Assembly: GCA_030068145.1 (NCBI GenBank)
Contig: JAPJBO010000772.1
Coordinates: 44,679 to 108,678 of the forward strand
DNA: 64,000 bases
Source: Diplonema papillatum
Taxonomy: Eukaryota; Euglenozoa; Diplonemea; Diplonemida; Diplonemidae
Direction of reading: 5' to 3'
Shown here: one piece after another, positions 27,901 through 38,360 of the stretch
How positions within the stretch are numbered: the stretch's first letter is position 1
Layout of the letters: each line of letters begins with the position of its first letter
Notes under the pieces: model-generated
The model's input: the letters and a program-made list of their open reading frames with translations, nothing else
Databases searched by the model: none
Told to the model about the DNA's origin: nothing
Position numbers and translations under genes: made by a program

Positions 27901-28607
27901 CCGGAGCTGCTGAGCCAGCCGCCGGTGCTGAGCCGGAGACACTGCCAATCGTGACCCGGCATGGGGGCGATGGCCCATCGGATGGGACATCTTGTTATCC
28001 CCAGATTTGTCGGTGGTACCCGTCTGCCGCCAGCGCTCTCTGTCAAAAAGAGAAAGCAGTAAGTTCGTCGGACTGCGGTCGCCATGCTGTTGGAATCTCT
28101 GATTTTGAGCAACCGCCCCAGAAAGTGAACCTTAGGCCCAAGTTAGGGTACTCTCTTCCCAAGAGTCTTGGCAGGAGTCTTGCCAGGTGTTGGTGGAAAC
28201 ACCCACGGCATGCGGTATTTCCGACCCGGTGCACGAGAAATCAGGGCTCGGAGTCCGAACTGCGGGCTCGAACCTTTCGCTTGTTGCGTGAAGGTTTTCC
28301 CTTCAGTTTTTGCTCGGAGTTGCATTGTACTGTCATTTAGTCCCGACAACAACGTGTTTCTAACAGGCAAGCTGCACTTCAATTGTAATACACTAGTGTT
28401 TTTTGGGGGGGGTCTGGGACCCCCCAATTCCACGCCGTGTATCGTTATATTACAATTGAACTCAATTGTAATTGGCCCCCCCCAGTACAGTAACATTACA
28501 ATTCAATTGTATTATACGGTTGGGATGCGCCGATTCCCCGAAAAAAAAGTTCAATTGTATTATACGGTTCAATTGTATTATACGGTTCAATAGTAATTAG
28601 CCCCCCC
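24960..28607. mobile_element. Palindromic TIR element with L-X-L'-X' organisation
   Basis: Left end GGGGGGGGCCAATTACAATTG matches the inverted CAATTGTAATTGGCCCCCCC at 28466-28483. The left arm L (24960-27480, minus a 1.66 kb insertion) reappears inverted as L' (27600-28483). The spacer X (27481-27600), beginning GGGGGGGGCTAATTACTATTG, reappears inverted as X' (28485-28607). Arms are near identical over hundreds of bases. No transposase ORF is present; ORFs in the arms are shadows. A third, truncated copy of the left end is at 34250-34397. Confidence 0.75.
25475..27133. mobile_element. MULE-like non-autonomous element (AGCCACA family), copy 1
   Basis: Inserted in the left arm of the palindromic element. 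Ends CATAGCTGTCAGCCACAAGG and CCTTGTGGCTGACAGCTATG are inverted, with ~200-bp TIRs rich in AGCCACAA motifs. TSD GCCACGG at 25468-25474 and 27134-27140. The interior (25.88-26.07 kb) shares ~190 bp with 33.15-33.36 kb. It carries no intact ORF. Its terminal sequence relates it to the element at 42296-44218. Confidence 0.8.
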
Positions 28608-28616
28608 AGTAAGCGG

Positions 28617-28831
28617 TGCTAATTTCCCCATTATGCCATTAAAGTTTGCTAATTTCCCCATTACCTACCCCCCCCCGTGTTTAAGATCGCGTTTTTCCGT
28701 GTTTAAGATCGCCCCCCAAAAAAACCGATCTTATACACGGGGGGGCTTAAACACTGGGGGGGGACAAAAACACCCCTTGAACCCGTGTGTCCGTGGCTTA
28801 GAGGACCGAAACACGGCGCAGACGGGACCAG
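28617..28831. repeat. Right flanking repeat and a CCCCCGTGTTTAAGATCG hairpin
   Basis: 28617-28665 is the direct repeat of 24905-24955. From 28670 the sequence CCCCCCCCGTGTTTAAGATCG is followed by a second GTGTTTAAGATCG and then by the inverted CGATCTTATACACGGGGGGG, giving a foldback of ~20 bp arms (28670-28748). No gene is visible. Confidence 0.5.
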
Positions 28832-31148
28832 CAGTGTGAGGTTTATACAAAAAGCTATAGCTAGCTACAGCGTAGCTTTTTGTAGCCTTTTGTAGCCTTT
28901 TGTAGCTCTTTTTTTTGGGGGGGGGTTCCCAGCCCATTCAGGATACTTTTTGCCCCAATTTCTTCAGTTTCGAAGTTTTCTGGGCATATTTTGGCGTGTT
29001 TCCTGGCACCTGCTTTGCCCTGTGCACTGAGGCCTCACTGCCAGGCCCTGCACTGCAGCCTACCGAGCCTCAGTGAGGGTCGGTGAGGCTGCAACCACGC
29101 AGGCGGCGAGGGTGATGCAGCAGGGAAGCCTGGGGCGCCAGAGTCACGACGGTTCCATGAAGCGAAGCCAATCAGGACCCCAACCGCAGAGCGAAGAGCA
29201 CTCGAGACAGTGTGGACTGCCGAAGCCACCGTTTTAGACCAGTCACTCCCCGTCGGACGGGGGCCCCCAAAAGCCCCTCGGGGCCTCCTGGGGATTCGCC
29301 ACAAGAAGAACGCACTCACCTGCCATTTGGAAGATAGTGGAGACCATTATCAAAGACCGCCCCACGTTCCTCCATCGATGGACTGACTCCTCAGTCCGTA
29401 GGCTTCCGGGTAGGGAGAGGCAATCAACCGGAAAAAAGGCCGATTCACATGCTGCTCGTCTTCGACCTGGCGCGCGCTTTCGACGGGCACACGCTCCCGG
29501 CAGGCGGGACTCCCGGCAAGAGCACGCCGCTCAGCACGAATCAAAAACGCAGTCCGGCCACTAAAGCATTAAAGTAGTGAGCGATCTGCGACAAAACGTG
29601 GTCACGGAATCGTGTGAGCGGCCTGCAGATGCAGGTACTGGGTGGTCGTTCGGTAAGGTCACACTCGTCTGCCGAAACCCTTGTAGGCTTCAAATTGAAG
29701 TTCAATGGCCGGCAGCTCGAAGAAAGTCTCCATTCCCAGCTGAGTCATCACCTGTTCAAGACTGCTGGATCTGGCGGAAACGCCGACTGAACCCGGAGGC
29801 CTTGCCGATCCTTACCGCACCCCCAGACTCTGCAGACGTCGCCGCCACCGCGCTACGAACGCGTGGCTGTCACTCCGCTGTGCTTGTTCCGCGGCACTGC
29901 TGCCGGCAGCCACACTCTCATCATCCCAGTTTTCACAAACCGAGAGAGCTCATCCAAATTATGATCAAGGAAGCAATACGAGACGTGTCACGAAACTTTA
30001 GCCTGCAACGCAGCACACGTTGAGCGTTGGTCGGGTCGTAGGGTGCACGCACGCCCGACCCTACTGTAGACTTCTTGGGAAATCGTGATGACTCCGCTAA
30101 CGGCCTTCGACAAAGCTTCGTGGTGGTTGGTGATTTGCAACTTGGGTCGCAAGTTACAGTTGGCAGCCCGGGGCCGGGTCTGGGACGTACCGATTCGTAG
30201 CCGGATGATGCATCTCTGCTGGGAGTGCGGCTCAGCAGTGAACTTGAAATGCAGGCGCTGCGCAGCGCAATAGTAGTGGCTTGGATGCGTGACTCGTCCT
30301 CATCGGACTGCAGCCTGTGATACAGGCTTTCAACAGCCACCAGTATCAGCAGGCCGTGTAGCCAACACGGCATGCGTCACAGTCGACAAGAGGCTCAGTC
30401 ACTCACCCGGCTACCGCGATGCTCGCCGAGAAGCGTCAGACTCTGAATCAAGACCGAACTGATGCTGATGCAGAATGTCGGGCAAAAAGCTACTCTTGGT
30501 GAAAGACTCCAGGTGCAGCCACGGTCCGGCTGTCTTACTGTCCTGCCCGTACTGTAGAGGGCCAGTACACAAAGCTAAGGATACGCACGTGTTTTTGTAT
30601 TGGTTTTGGTCCAAGTTTGGAAGTCCCTGCCGGGGCTCAACCTCGCGCGGAGAGCCCCGCGGCGGCACTGGGAATGGATCTACTGTTGAAACGTTGAAAC
30701 AGTAGAAACTGCCCCCCTGTTGTAGTAGTCCATTCTCAGCGTCGGAGAAAAAAGAGCCCCGGCACCGGCCAGCCCCCAGACCGCACGACTGACTGACAGG
30801 GGCGGCCGATTTCCTTGGTTGTTTTCAAAGTGCGCACCCGAAGAACAACCCATTCTTGGGCCAGCTCAGCCCCGACGCCCCGGGGCCAGCCTCCACACTG
30901 TTGGACTCGCTATTGTAGCCTGCAGTTGCAAGAGCCTTCCCCTACTGCAGCCTGTGCCAGTGCAGGAGACCGTACACTGCTACAGAGCAAGAACGTGAAC
31001 GCTGCTGACACTGAGTGACTGACAGACGCCACAATCGTCAAAAAAAGTGGAAAATCAGGCGGAATTCGGGTTTGGGTGACGTTTCACATGGGTTTGAATC
31101 GTATTTTGATAGCACAAAAAAAAGGCTACAAAAGGCTACAAAAAGCTG
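28832..31148. mobile_element. Non-autonomous TIR DNA transposon (TAGC family), copy 2, inverted and truncated
   Basis: Begins CAGTGTGAGGTTTATACAAAAAGC and is the reverse complement of most of 2242-4803, including the captured RT fragment and the hairpin with arms GTAGGGTCGGG. It stops at 31148 in AGGCTACAAAAAGCT without reaching the outer terminus. A MULE transposase remnant follows with no spacer. Relative to copy 1 it lacks the 50-bp micro-insertion. Confidence 0.8.
29337..29520 (+). pseudogene. Captured RT fragment, sister of 3938-4203
   Basis: Encodes VETIIKDRPTFLHRW then, after a frame change, MLLVFDLARAFDG. The equivalent fragment in copy 1 keeps QSGGFRVGRGTEKQLY, part of which is deleted here (the GGFRVGR stretch is shortened). 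It documents capture of LINE coding sequence by a DNA transposon. Confidence 0.65.
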
Positions 31149-32298
31149 GGAGGTACACATCAGCCCACCGGTGTCTCATTCGACCCAGGTAGACAGACGC
31201 TTCTTCGGCGCCTTCGGCGCCTGATTCCAAGAGAGAGGCAAACGCGACATCGTACATCTCCTCGTTTTCCGCGCGCGCCAGGGAATCGACAAACCTGTCG
31301 AATTCCTGGTGTTTCCAGCGTGCCCTCACGTTCCCCTTCACGTGGACGGTGCAGTTTCCATGGATGACCATAGGAAGCTCTGCCGCGACAATGGCGGCAA
31401 GGCCCTGTCGCTTGTCTGTTACCAGGGTAACCCCGTCGAGGAGAAATGATCTCCTGAGGTGCTGGAGAAACATTGTCCAGGCTGCGTTGCACTCCGCCAG
31501 AAACGGAAAAACTGCGACGCCCAGGGGGAGCAGGTGGCCGTTTGTGTCCAGCGCACACGCTGAAAGAACCACACCTTTCACTTCACCTTTCAAAAAGGTT
31601 CCATCTGCAGTCACGTACCTGTGGTTCAGGAGTCCGAACGCCCTCTTGGAGGGCCCCAGGGCAAGATAGCCATGGTGAAACCGGTCTTCGACCCGGTGCA
31701 CTACGCTGTCGCTTCCTGGGTTGCGGGCGCAGACCTCGCTGAAGAAATCAGCGAGTTTTCTGTACGAGTCTTTCGTCGACCCGTACAGGTCTGTGTGGAC
31801 TTTCCGCAGCGCGGAGCCCGCCACACGGTGAGAGACTGAAACCCCGTGTGCCCCGTGGAACGCGGCAGCCAGCCCCCGTGGACCTGTTTCCGGGTGCTGC
31901 TCGATGAAAGCCCTCATAAGGCTAGCAACGGTCTTTGCCATCCCCTTGGTCCCCCCCTGCCCAATGCTTTCGCAGGTGTGCTCCATTTTGGTAATACACT
32001 TCCACACACCGTGAAGCAGCGCAACGGACAAAAAAAACTCGCACGCCGTGGTGCGCTCCGGGTCCGACTCCGAGCTGGTGTCGGATGCGCCGTCATCGTC
32101 AGGCTGGTCAGGCTGGTCCTGTGTTCTGGCTGTGCATCGGTATATGATGCGTTGTGTGTTTCTGTCTTGCAGAAACAGAGTTTGGCCGCTGGTGTTCGCC
32201 ACCAGCATGACGTGCTCGCAACACGCAGCAGCTGTTGCGAACACATCACCTTCTTTCAGCTCGACGCGCTCCGCAGGCTGGGCAGGCTGTGGCTGCAT
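31149..32298 (-). pseudogene. Mutator-like (MULE) transposase, C-terminally truncated
   Basis: From the ATG at 32298 the protein reads through a poorly conserved N-terminal part to a MULE core: YVTADGTFLKGEVKGVVLSA (first Asp), LLPLGVAVFPFLAECNAAWTMFL (W..FL block preceding the second Asp), GVTLVTDKRQGL (second Asp), GNCTVHVKGNVRARW (the CxxH..N block typical of MULEs). Homology stops at VYLP (nt ~31149), where the frame runs into TAGC-family sequence and ends at 31126. About 383 residues survive; the rest of the catalytic C-terminus is missing. It may come from the autonomous partner of one of the non-autonomous elements nearby, but no TIR links them directly. Confidence 0.85.
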
Positions 32299-32497
32299 CT
32301 TTGTGTTGCTGTCTCCCCCCCCCCCGCGTCCCCCCCTTTCGACTTTTGTTCCCCCCGTATCCTGTTTTGAGTGTGTGTGGTTTTTGCTGCTGGCCGGTCG
32401 CCAGAACTTGGCTTTGAAGGGGAGGTGGCGCTGCTCACCTGCCAGATCTATGCGGGTCTAGCTGCTGCCCCTGAAGCTTTCTAACCATTTTGTGTCT

Positions 32498-32735
32498 ACA
32501 CGCGACTGTGTGAGAATGGTAAGAAATTGTTTGGACTGTGTGAGAATGGTAGCATTTGTTGCGACTGTGTGAGACTGGTAGCATTTGTTGCGACTGTGTG
32601 AGAATGGTAGCATTTGTTGCGACTGTGTGAGAATGGTAGCATTTGTTGCGACTGTGTGAGAATGGTAGCATTTGTTGCAACCGTGTGAGAATGGTAAGAA
32701 TTGTTGAAAAAGTGTGAGAATGGTGTTTACCCCCA
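32498..32735. repeat. 29-bp tandem repeat upstream of the MULE ORF
   Basis: Seven or eight units of ~29 bp with core GACTGTGTGAGAATGGTAGCATTTGTTGC. The position, 200 bp upstream of the transposase ATG, and the GAGAATGG core resemble the subterminal arrays of the other TIR families here, so it may be the subterminal array of the MULE. Confidence 0.7.
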
Positions 32736-33079
32736 TTAAAACATTTTTTTTGGGTTTCGGCGGGTTTCCACCCGTTTTCCACAGTTTCCCGCGGCCTCTA
32801 CCACGAACATGTCCTACCGTTTCGGGAATGGTTTCCCGCAAACCTTTGGATTTGTGTACGTGTGTGAGGATACGGCTAATAGCTTGCTGGTCATGAAATC
32901 TTCAGTACACTCCTTCAGGAGTCCTTGGTTGGTCCAAGACATGGCAGCAACCCGAAGTGCCCGCCCTGGCACTTCGGGTTTGACCCGGCGCCCATCATGG
33001 CCACCGCAGCGGCATTCCACTGTATCTGAATCCACAACTGTGACAACACAAACTGGGCTCATGAAATGATGAAAAGCCT

Positions 33080-33790
33080 CATCTCATGTATGCGCTTCCT
33101 AATTCTGTGCCGAAACCTCTTCAGAATCAGAGCCACTGTTTTACCACGAGTAGTAACCAGCGACGGGCGCGACGTCACGAATGACTCCAGAGGAGGAGCG
33201 GGAGAGACTCAGAGCGGTAAGTAACGCCGCAGCCAATCAAGATTTGAGAGATGCTACTCTTACAGTAGAAGCTGCAAAGAAAAAGTGCCAGTCGTCTGAA
33301 AATAATCAGGAGCTGGCGGATGGTGACTGGATCTTGTCCTCCCTGCCGCAGGCTGGCAGGCTGAGAGAGAGACTGGAATTGCCGGCGAGCCGCCAGGGCG
33401 CATGGCAGGAGCCATTTCTCCTGCCATCATGCAGCCATGTGCCAAGTGTAACCGCCACTTCAACTCTGAAAAAAAATTGACCAAAAAAATTGGACCCCGA
33501 GTTTTTGACCAAAAAATTTGACCCAAAAAATTTGTCCTAAATTTTTGACCCAAAATTTTTGTCCTAAATTCTTGACCCAAAAAATTTGACCCAAAAATTG
33601 ACCCAAAAAATTTCGGTCTAATTTTTTGAATCACTTTGCTGCAAAGTTTGCAAGCTGCTTCTCCTGGTGTAGGTCAGTGAACTAAGGTCACTACATGGCC
33701 GCCGCGCAATTTGCAAGCAAGACGAGCAAACTCAGTGAAGTCTGTGCCGGGGTTTTAAACGGGGTAGCTCGCACACCACCGTCACGTGTA
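33080..33790. repeat. Diverged relative of the AGCCACA element core
   Basis: 33145-33365 aligns with 25881-26070, including ATGACnCCAGAGGAGGAG, and the AAGCAAGCAAACTC segment near 33715 matches 26385. The plus-strand frame from 33181 reads MTPEEERERLRAVSNAAANQD, a charged, coding-looking peptide that is interrupted in the other copy. Terminal repeats are not recognisable here. 33480-33625 is a low-complexity TTGACCCAAAAAATT run. Confidence 0.45.
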
Positions 33791-33808
33791 GAAGCTTGAA
33801 GCAACCAA

Positions 33809-33905
33809 GAACCCGAGTTTAGATGCCGAAGAGGCTGCGGCCTAAGTTAGCATCGAAGAACCCGAGTTTAGATGCCGAAGAGGCTGCGGCCTGAAGTTAG
33901 CAAGG
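33809..33905. repeat. Tandem duplication of ~47 bp
   Basis: The block AAGAACCCGAGTTTAGATGC through GGCTGCGGCCT occurs twice in immediate succession with one small length difference. Confidence 0.65.
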
Positions 33906-33997
33906 GTACCGTCTTCGAATCAGTGAACGCAGCTGTTCTCGCGGTGAAACTTGAGGCAAATGTCTCGGGGAAGTGACATTTTCACCACAAAAACTGG

Positions 33998-34190
33998 AAT
34001 GTTCGAGAATGGGCAAAAAGTTAAATAGTGTTCGAGAATGGGCACAAAGTTACCGAGAATGGGCAAAAAGTTAAAAAGTGTTCGAGAATGGGCAAAAAGT
34101 TAGCGAGTGTTCGAGAATGGGCAAAAAGTTAAATAGTGTTCGAGAATGGGCACAAACATAAGGAAGTGTACTATAATGGGAATTGTCCCG
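33998..34190. repeat. Right subterminal array of a TIR element (GGGCAAAAAGTT)
   Basis: Five or six units of TTCGAGAATGGGCAAAAAGTTA end in TACTATAATGGGAATTGTCCCG. Same superfamily as 197-488 and 34965-36579. It is followed at 34191 by TGAATAGCCTCTATTCG, a 17-bp remnant of the tRNA-bearing repeat start. Confidence 0.65.
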
Positions 34191-34210
34191 TGAATAGCCT
34201 CTATTCGCAG

Positions 34211-34397
34211 TGTGAGGTTTAGCGACAAAAAGCTACTAGTAGCTACTGGGGGGGGCCAATTACAATTGAGTTCAATTGTAATATAACGATACACGGCGTG
34301 GAATTGGGGGGTCTCAGACCCCCCCAAAAAAACACTAGTGTATTACAATTGAAGTGCAGCTTGCCTGTTAGAAACACGTTGTTGTCGTGACTAAATG
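34211..34397. repeat. Nested truncated element ends
   Basis: 34211-34249 is a left end of the TAGC family (CAGTGTGAGGTTTAGCGAC). At 34250 it is interrupted by the left end of the palindromic element family (GGGGGGGCCAATTACAATTG), which matches 24960-25110 until 34397. There it is cut by the next element end. Confidence 0.65.
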
Positions 34398-34560
34398 GGG
34401 TCATTTCCCATTATAGTACACACTTTCTTAGAGTTACCCATTATAGTACATACCTCTTAGAGTTACCCAAGATAGTACATGTTTCCTTAGAGTTGCCCAT
34501 TATAGTACATGTTTCCTTAGAGTTGCCCATTATAGTACACACACTTGAAACTCCTGGAAG
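34398..34560. repeat. Left subterminal array, CCCATTATAGTACA type
   Basis: Starts GGGGTCATTTCCCATTATAG and repeats CCCATTATAGTACAnnnTTCCTTAGAGTT four to five times. Mirror-image in type to the array at 33998-34190, but on the wrong side to be its partner. Confidence 0.6.
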
Positions 34561-34728
34561 GCCCCCAGAAATGCAAGAAAAATGCACAGAAACCGTAGTT
34601 TTTGCTTTTTCTTCGTTTTTTTTAGAGACCCCCCTTTCCCCAGCCGTGGCCCAGGCACGGGCTGCTGGTTGGGTGAAATACCAAAAGAGTACGGTTTCCT
34701 GACTCGGACCTGAGTTTGTGCCCAAAAC

Positions 34729-34964
34729 TTGAGTTCCAAACTTGGGTCCCAAACTTGGGTCCCAAACTTGGGTCCCAAACTTGGGTCCCAAACTTGGGTC
34801 CCAAACTTGGGTCCCAAACTTGGGTCCCAAACTTGGGTCCCAAACTTGGGTCCCAAACTTGGGTCCCAAACTTGGGTCCCAAACTTGGGTCCCAAACTTG
34901 GGTCCCAAACTTGGGTCCCAAACTTGGGTCCCAAACTTGGGTCCCAAACTTGGGTCCCAAACTC
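34729..34964. repeat. 13-bp tandem array, CCCAAACTTGGGT
   Basis: About 18 nearly identical units of 13 bp. Because 13 is not a multiple of 3, every frame gives the same 13-residue peptide repeat, which explains the apparent ORFs on both strands. The array is inverted relative to 35463-35812. Confidence 0.92.
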
Positions 34965-36579
34965 GGGCTAATTCCGATTATAGAACTGTTTTTAACTTTT
35001 TGCCCATTATAGAACAGTCGCTAACTTTGTGCCCATTATAGAACTGTTTTCAACTTTTTGCCCATTCTCGATAACTGTGTGCCCATTATAGAACATTCCG
35101 CTAACTTTGTGCCCATTATAGAACATTGCTAAATCGTCACTTCTGGGACTCGATACCCCAACCTCCAGGCTGCCAAAATCTTGGGTCTAAATTTTGGTTC
35201 CCAACTCGGGGTCAGGTTTTGGGCTCAAGTTTCGGTCCGGTCTGAAGTCTGGGCCTAATTACTGGTAGCGCCAGGCCAGTAACCTGGTAACCAGACTGGT
35301 CCTGGACCTGGATTATGTCATCATGCCACGGAAAAGCCTCGAACAGACCGGGCGGTCTGCTCAGAGTCAGACTGCTGTCAGGCTGCGTGCAGTCTGGTAG
35401 TGTTAGTCTGGGCCTCTGGCAGCTGACGCTTGAAGTTGAACTGGTTGCCGTCTATTGATGACCAACCCAAGTTTGGGGGACCCAAGTTTGGGACCCAAGT
35501 TTGGGACCCAAGTTTGGGACCCAAGTTTGGAACCCAAGTTTGGAACCCAAGTTTGGGACCCAAGTTTGGGACCCAAGTTTGGGACCCAAGTTTGGAACCC
35601 AAGTTTGGAACCCAAGTTTGGGACCCAAGTTTGGGACCCAAGTTTGGGACCCAAGTTTGGGACCCAAGTTTGGGACCCAAGTTTGGGACCCAAGTTTGGG
35701 ACCCAAGTTTGGGACCCAAGTTTGGGACCCAAGTTTGGGACCCAAGTTTGGGACCCAAGTTTGGGACCCAAGTTTGGGACCCAAGTCTGGAACCCAAGTT
35801 TTGGGCACAACCTCAGGAAACCGTACTGTTTTGGTATTTCACCCCATTCTTGAATGGATTTCATAGGCTCGTCACTTCCTGCTGCCGTTGTCAACAGCGT
35901 TGATGCCCAGTTGCAGAACCGACTCCTCCGCGTTGGTTGCAAGCATCTTCCTGCGAAAAACAGCTGATTCGAAGACTTGGCAACTCCTTCAGCCGACTTT
36001 CACCCAGCTTTTCTCGGACCCAAAACTTGGAGTCCAAGTTGGACCCAAAGTCGCGGCCAAGATTTGGACTAAATCCAACCATTGGACCCAAGTTTGGGAA
36101 CAATGCTGGTCGCGACGATCGAGACGTGAAAGCAAACATCACGTGCGAAGAGTAATAAACCCGTGTGCAGGTCTCTTCTACCACGCCGGCGATGCAGAGT
36201 ACCGCCTGCGTGCTAACACAAACTTGAACTTACTCTTGCCACGAGTCTTGGCAAACTTCCGGGTCCAAAGTTGGGAAAAGTAGGCACAAACTCAGGAAAC
36301 CGTACTGTTCAAGTTTTGAACCAGATTTAGACCAAAACCCGTCCTGAAGGTTGTGGTATCGAGTCCCCGAAGTGACGATTTTTGGCGAATGTTCTATAAT
36401 GGGCAAAAAGTTAGCGAATGTTCTATAATGGGCACAAAGTTATCGAGAATGGGCAAAAAGTTAAAAATAGTTCTATAATGGGCACAAAGTTAAGAACAGT
36501 TCTATAATGGGCAAAAAGTTAAGAATAGTTCTATAATGGGCACAAAGTTAAGAAAATGTGCTATAATGGGAATTAGCCC
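34965..36579. mobile_element. TIR element with subterminal GGGCAAAAAGTT arrays
   Basis: Left end GGGCTAATTCC, then CCATTATAGAACTG repeats with ACTTTTTGCCC. Right end has the inverted arrays closing on CTATAATGGGAATTAGCCC. The interior includes the second 13-bp array and no transposase. No clear TSD: the left boundary falls inside the 13-bp array, so either it has been rearranged or the element inserted into that array. Confidence 0.65.
35463..35812. repeat. 13-bp tandem array, CCCAAGTTTGGGA (inverted partner)
   Basis: About 26-27 units of 13 bp, the reverse complement of the unit at 34729-34964, with occasional GGAACCC variants. The two arrays could pair into a very long hairpin with a ~500-nt loop. 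Confidence 0.92.
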
Positions 36580-37209
36580 GCAGGGCACCGGGCGTTTGAA
36601 AAGCACCAGGTTTACATTGGGAAGGATGGGAATCGATCCCCTGGTTGGTGACATCCCTTCGCTGATCCACAAAGCAGATCTTTTTCGGCGAAATTTTGGT
36701 CGCATTCAGCTCCGACCAGAGGGTTGCAATGGGATGGTCCTGGGTGATCGATTCGCGTCCGATCGATCCCCTGATTGGTGACATTCTCCCGCTGGTCTAG
36801 CAGCAGACCTTTTTCGCTTGCGCTCCTGGGACTCCCGGTACCGAAAAGGCGCAAAGGACGCGTCGATGTGCCACGACCATCGCCCAGGCGCCGAGAAAAA
36901 GCAGAAATCGACGCGCAACCGATGAACCTCGACGAGCAATCGAAGAAGAAGCGAAGCACCAAACGCGCGCCTGAGCGCGACGATCAAGACGAGCTAAAGA
37001 GGCGAAAGCATGACACTTCACGCGCGAAGAGATAACCGCGCCGTCGGCGATGCAGATTATCGCCACAGATTCTTTGCATTCTAATCCAAACGATTACACT
37101 ATATTACGCTCGATTACGCTCGATCAGGGGGTAGGTGAATTGGCTCACGCTTCCCTTATGGGTTTCTCCGTTATTTTTTTGGCACGGATTTTTACAACGC
37201 ATCTCTAGC
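36580..37209 (+). other. Upstream region of the methyltransferase gene
   Basis: Contains a 23-bp block ATCGATCCCCTGGTTGGTGA (36631) repeated at 36763 and, at 36775-37035, a Lys/Arg-rich frame (NLDEQSKKKRSTKRAPERDD) that resembles a nuclear-localisation-rich tail. I cannot assign it to a protein. The CACGCGCGAAGAGATAA segment near 37020 has weak similarity to 36135-36155 inside the adjacent TIR element. Confidence 0.35.
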
Positions 37210-37328
37210 ATGACTTCGAACGAAACTCAAAATGCAAGCAGGAAACGAAACGTGGATCGATGGGAAGTGATTTACACCTCGATGAAGGCAGATGCAGCAT
37301 CCGACCTCTTCAGCGTAGTCGACTACGG
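37210..37328 (+). CDS. Methyltransferase exon 1
   Basis: ATG at 37210 opens MTSNETQNASRKRN, then DRWEVIYTSMKADAA and FSVVDYG. The exon ends after GACTACGG in phase 2, before GTTTGT. Joined to the A at 38361 it recreates a Gly codon and the SAM-binding motif I VVDYGADEGYFS. A longer in-frame start exists at 37135 but has no coding character. This splice is inferred from protein logic alone. Confidence 0.65.
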
Positions 37329-38360
37329 GTTTGTCGTCCTTTACTTTCACATTTGTCCCAATTTATAAATACCCCACGAGCCTTATTATTAGGTTGGACC
37401 CCGGCTCGCAAAAGCGGTAGAGGAGATTCAAGCTAAGACCATTGCGTCAAGCTTCGTTTCACGGGATCGACTTGCAGCAGTCGAGGTCGCAAGTCATGAA
37501 GAGCTTGCGGAGCGGTATACCTACAATCGGAAGGACACACAATTCGAAGGGTTTGGTTCTTCAGGTAGGTATGGGCCGATATCGCATGACGGGTTTCCAG
37601 TCCAAGCTTTCAAGTAGAGCCCACTTATCCCGATGGCTGAACGTCACTTTCAACCGCTTGGTTTCATTGCCATCACAAACGTCTATCCGGACATCCTTCG
37701 CTACGTGGCACAGCAAGAAGGTCCAAAACGGTAGGAATCTCTTACATCCCAACCGTGCCCCTGTATCCCACTTCAAACCTATTTTGTGCCCTGCAGTCTG
37801 TCAGCGCAGACGCACCGGAGCCTTCGATACCCAATCGGGCGTCTTCCCACCGCATCGCGACCACCACGATTCGCCACGAGACTGTCCGGCACGACAGCTG
37901 CAGATGGTCTTCAGTCTCAATGACCAGGAGACTCTAAACTACCGAACCTTTACCTCAAGATACGCTAAACGCGAAGCCGTGTGCCTGCCACCTTTCGTGA
38001 CGCTCCGTCAACGCTAAGATTATGCAGACCTGCTAACACTGCAGAAACGGCACCCGCGCCAGGTTGTCGGCCGGGTGGAGACTTGCCGTGCCACGGCGCG
38101 AAATAGAAACAATGTACAATTCTAAATGCATTCAACAGCAGTTCAGTTTCGCGGGGGCCGGGATTGGTGGGGCATGCTTTGAATACAAGTGTGCGCATTT
38201 AGCCCTCCTGAGGCACCCCCTCGTGTTGCAACCCTGTGTTGGACCTCTTCACGCCTCTCTGCATGAAAATCCTGTTGTGGTGAATCGATCCGGTCAATAG
38301 CCTTGCAGCTAACAAAGGTCTGCCCGCATGAGAAAGCCTTGAAAAGCAACCAACGCACAG
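37329..38360 (+). other. Inferred intron of the methyltransferase gene, GT-AG
   Basis: 1032 bp, 5' GTTTGT and 3' AACGCACAG. It carries two protein-like blocks in the plus strand that do not join to the flanking exons in phase: LAKAVEEIQAKTIASSF (37.40-37.56 kb, ending in a good CAG|GTAGGT donor) and AERHFQPLGFIAITNVY (37.64-37.73 kb). They may be exons of an alternative or older transcript, or a captured fragment. I could not build a single consistent frame. Confidence 0.5.

Noticed and set aside
24960-28607. Possible CRISPR or LTR structure from the repeated arms
   Set aside because: Repeats are inverted, hundreds of bases long and without spacer regularity; there is no integrase, PBS or polypurine tract.
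32498-32735. 29-bp repeats as a CRISPR array
   Set aside because: Units are contiguous with no unique spacers; the context is a eukaryotic DNA transposon.
34441-35903. Many 80-180-codon ORFs on both strands rich in PKLGSQTWVPNLG
   Set aside because: Artefacts of the 13-bp satellite, whose period not divisible by three gives the same peptide in all frames.
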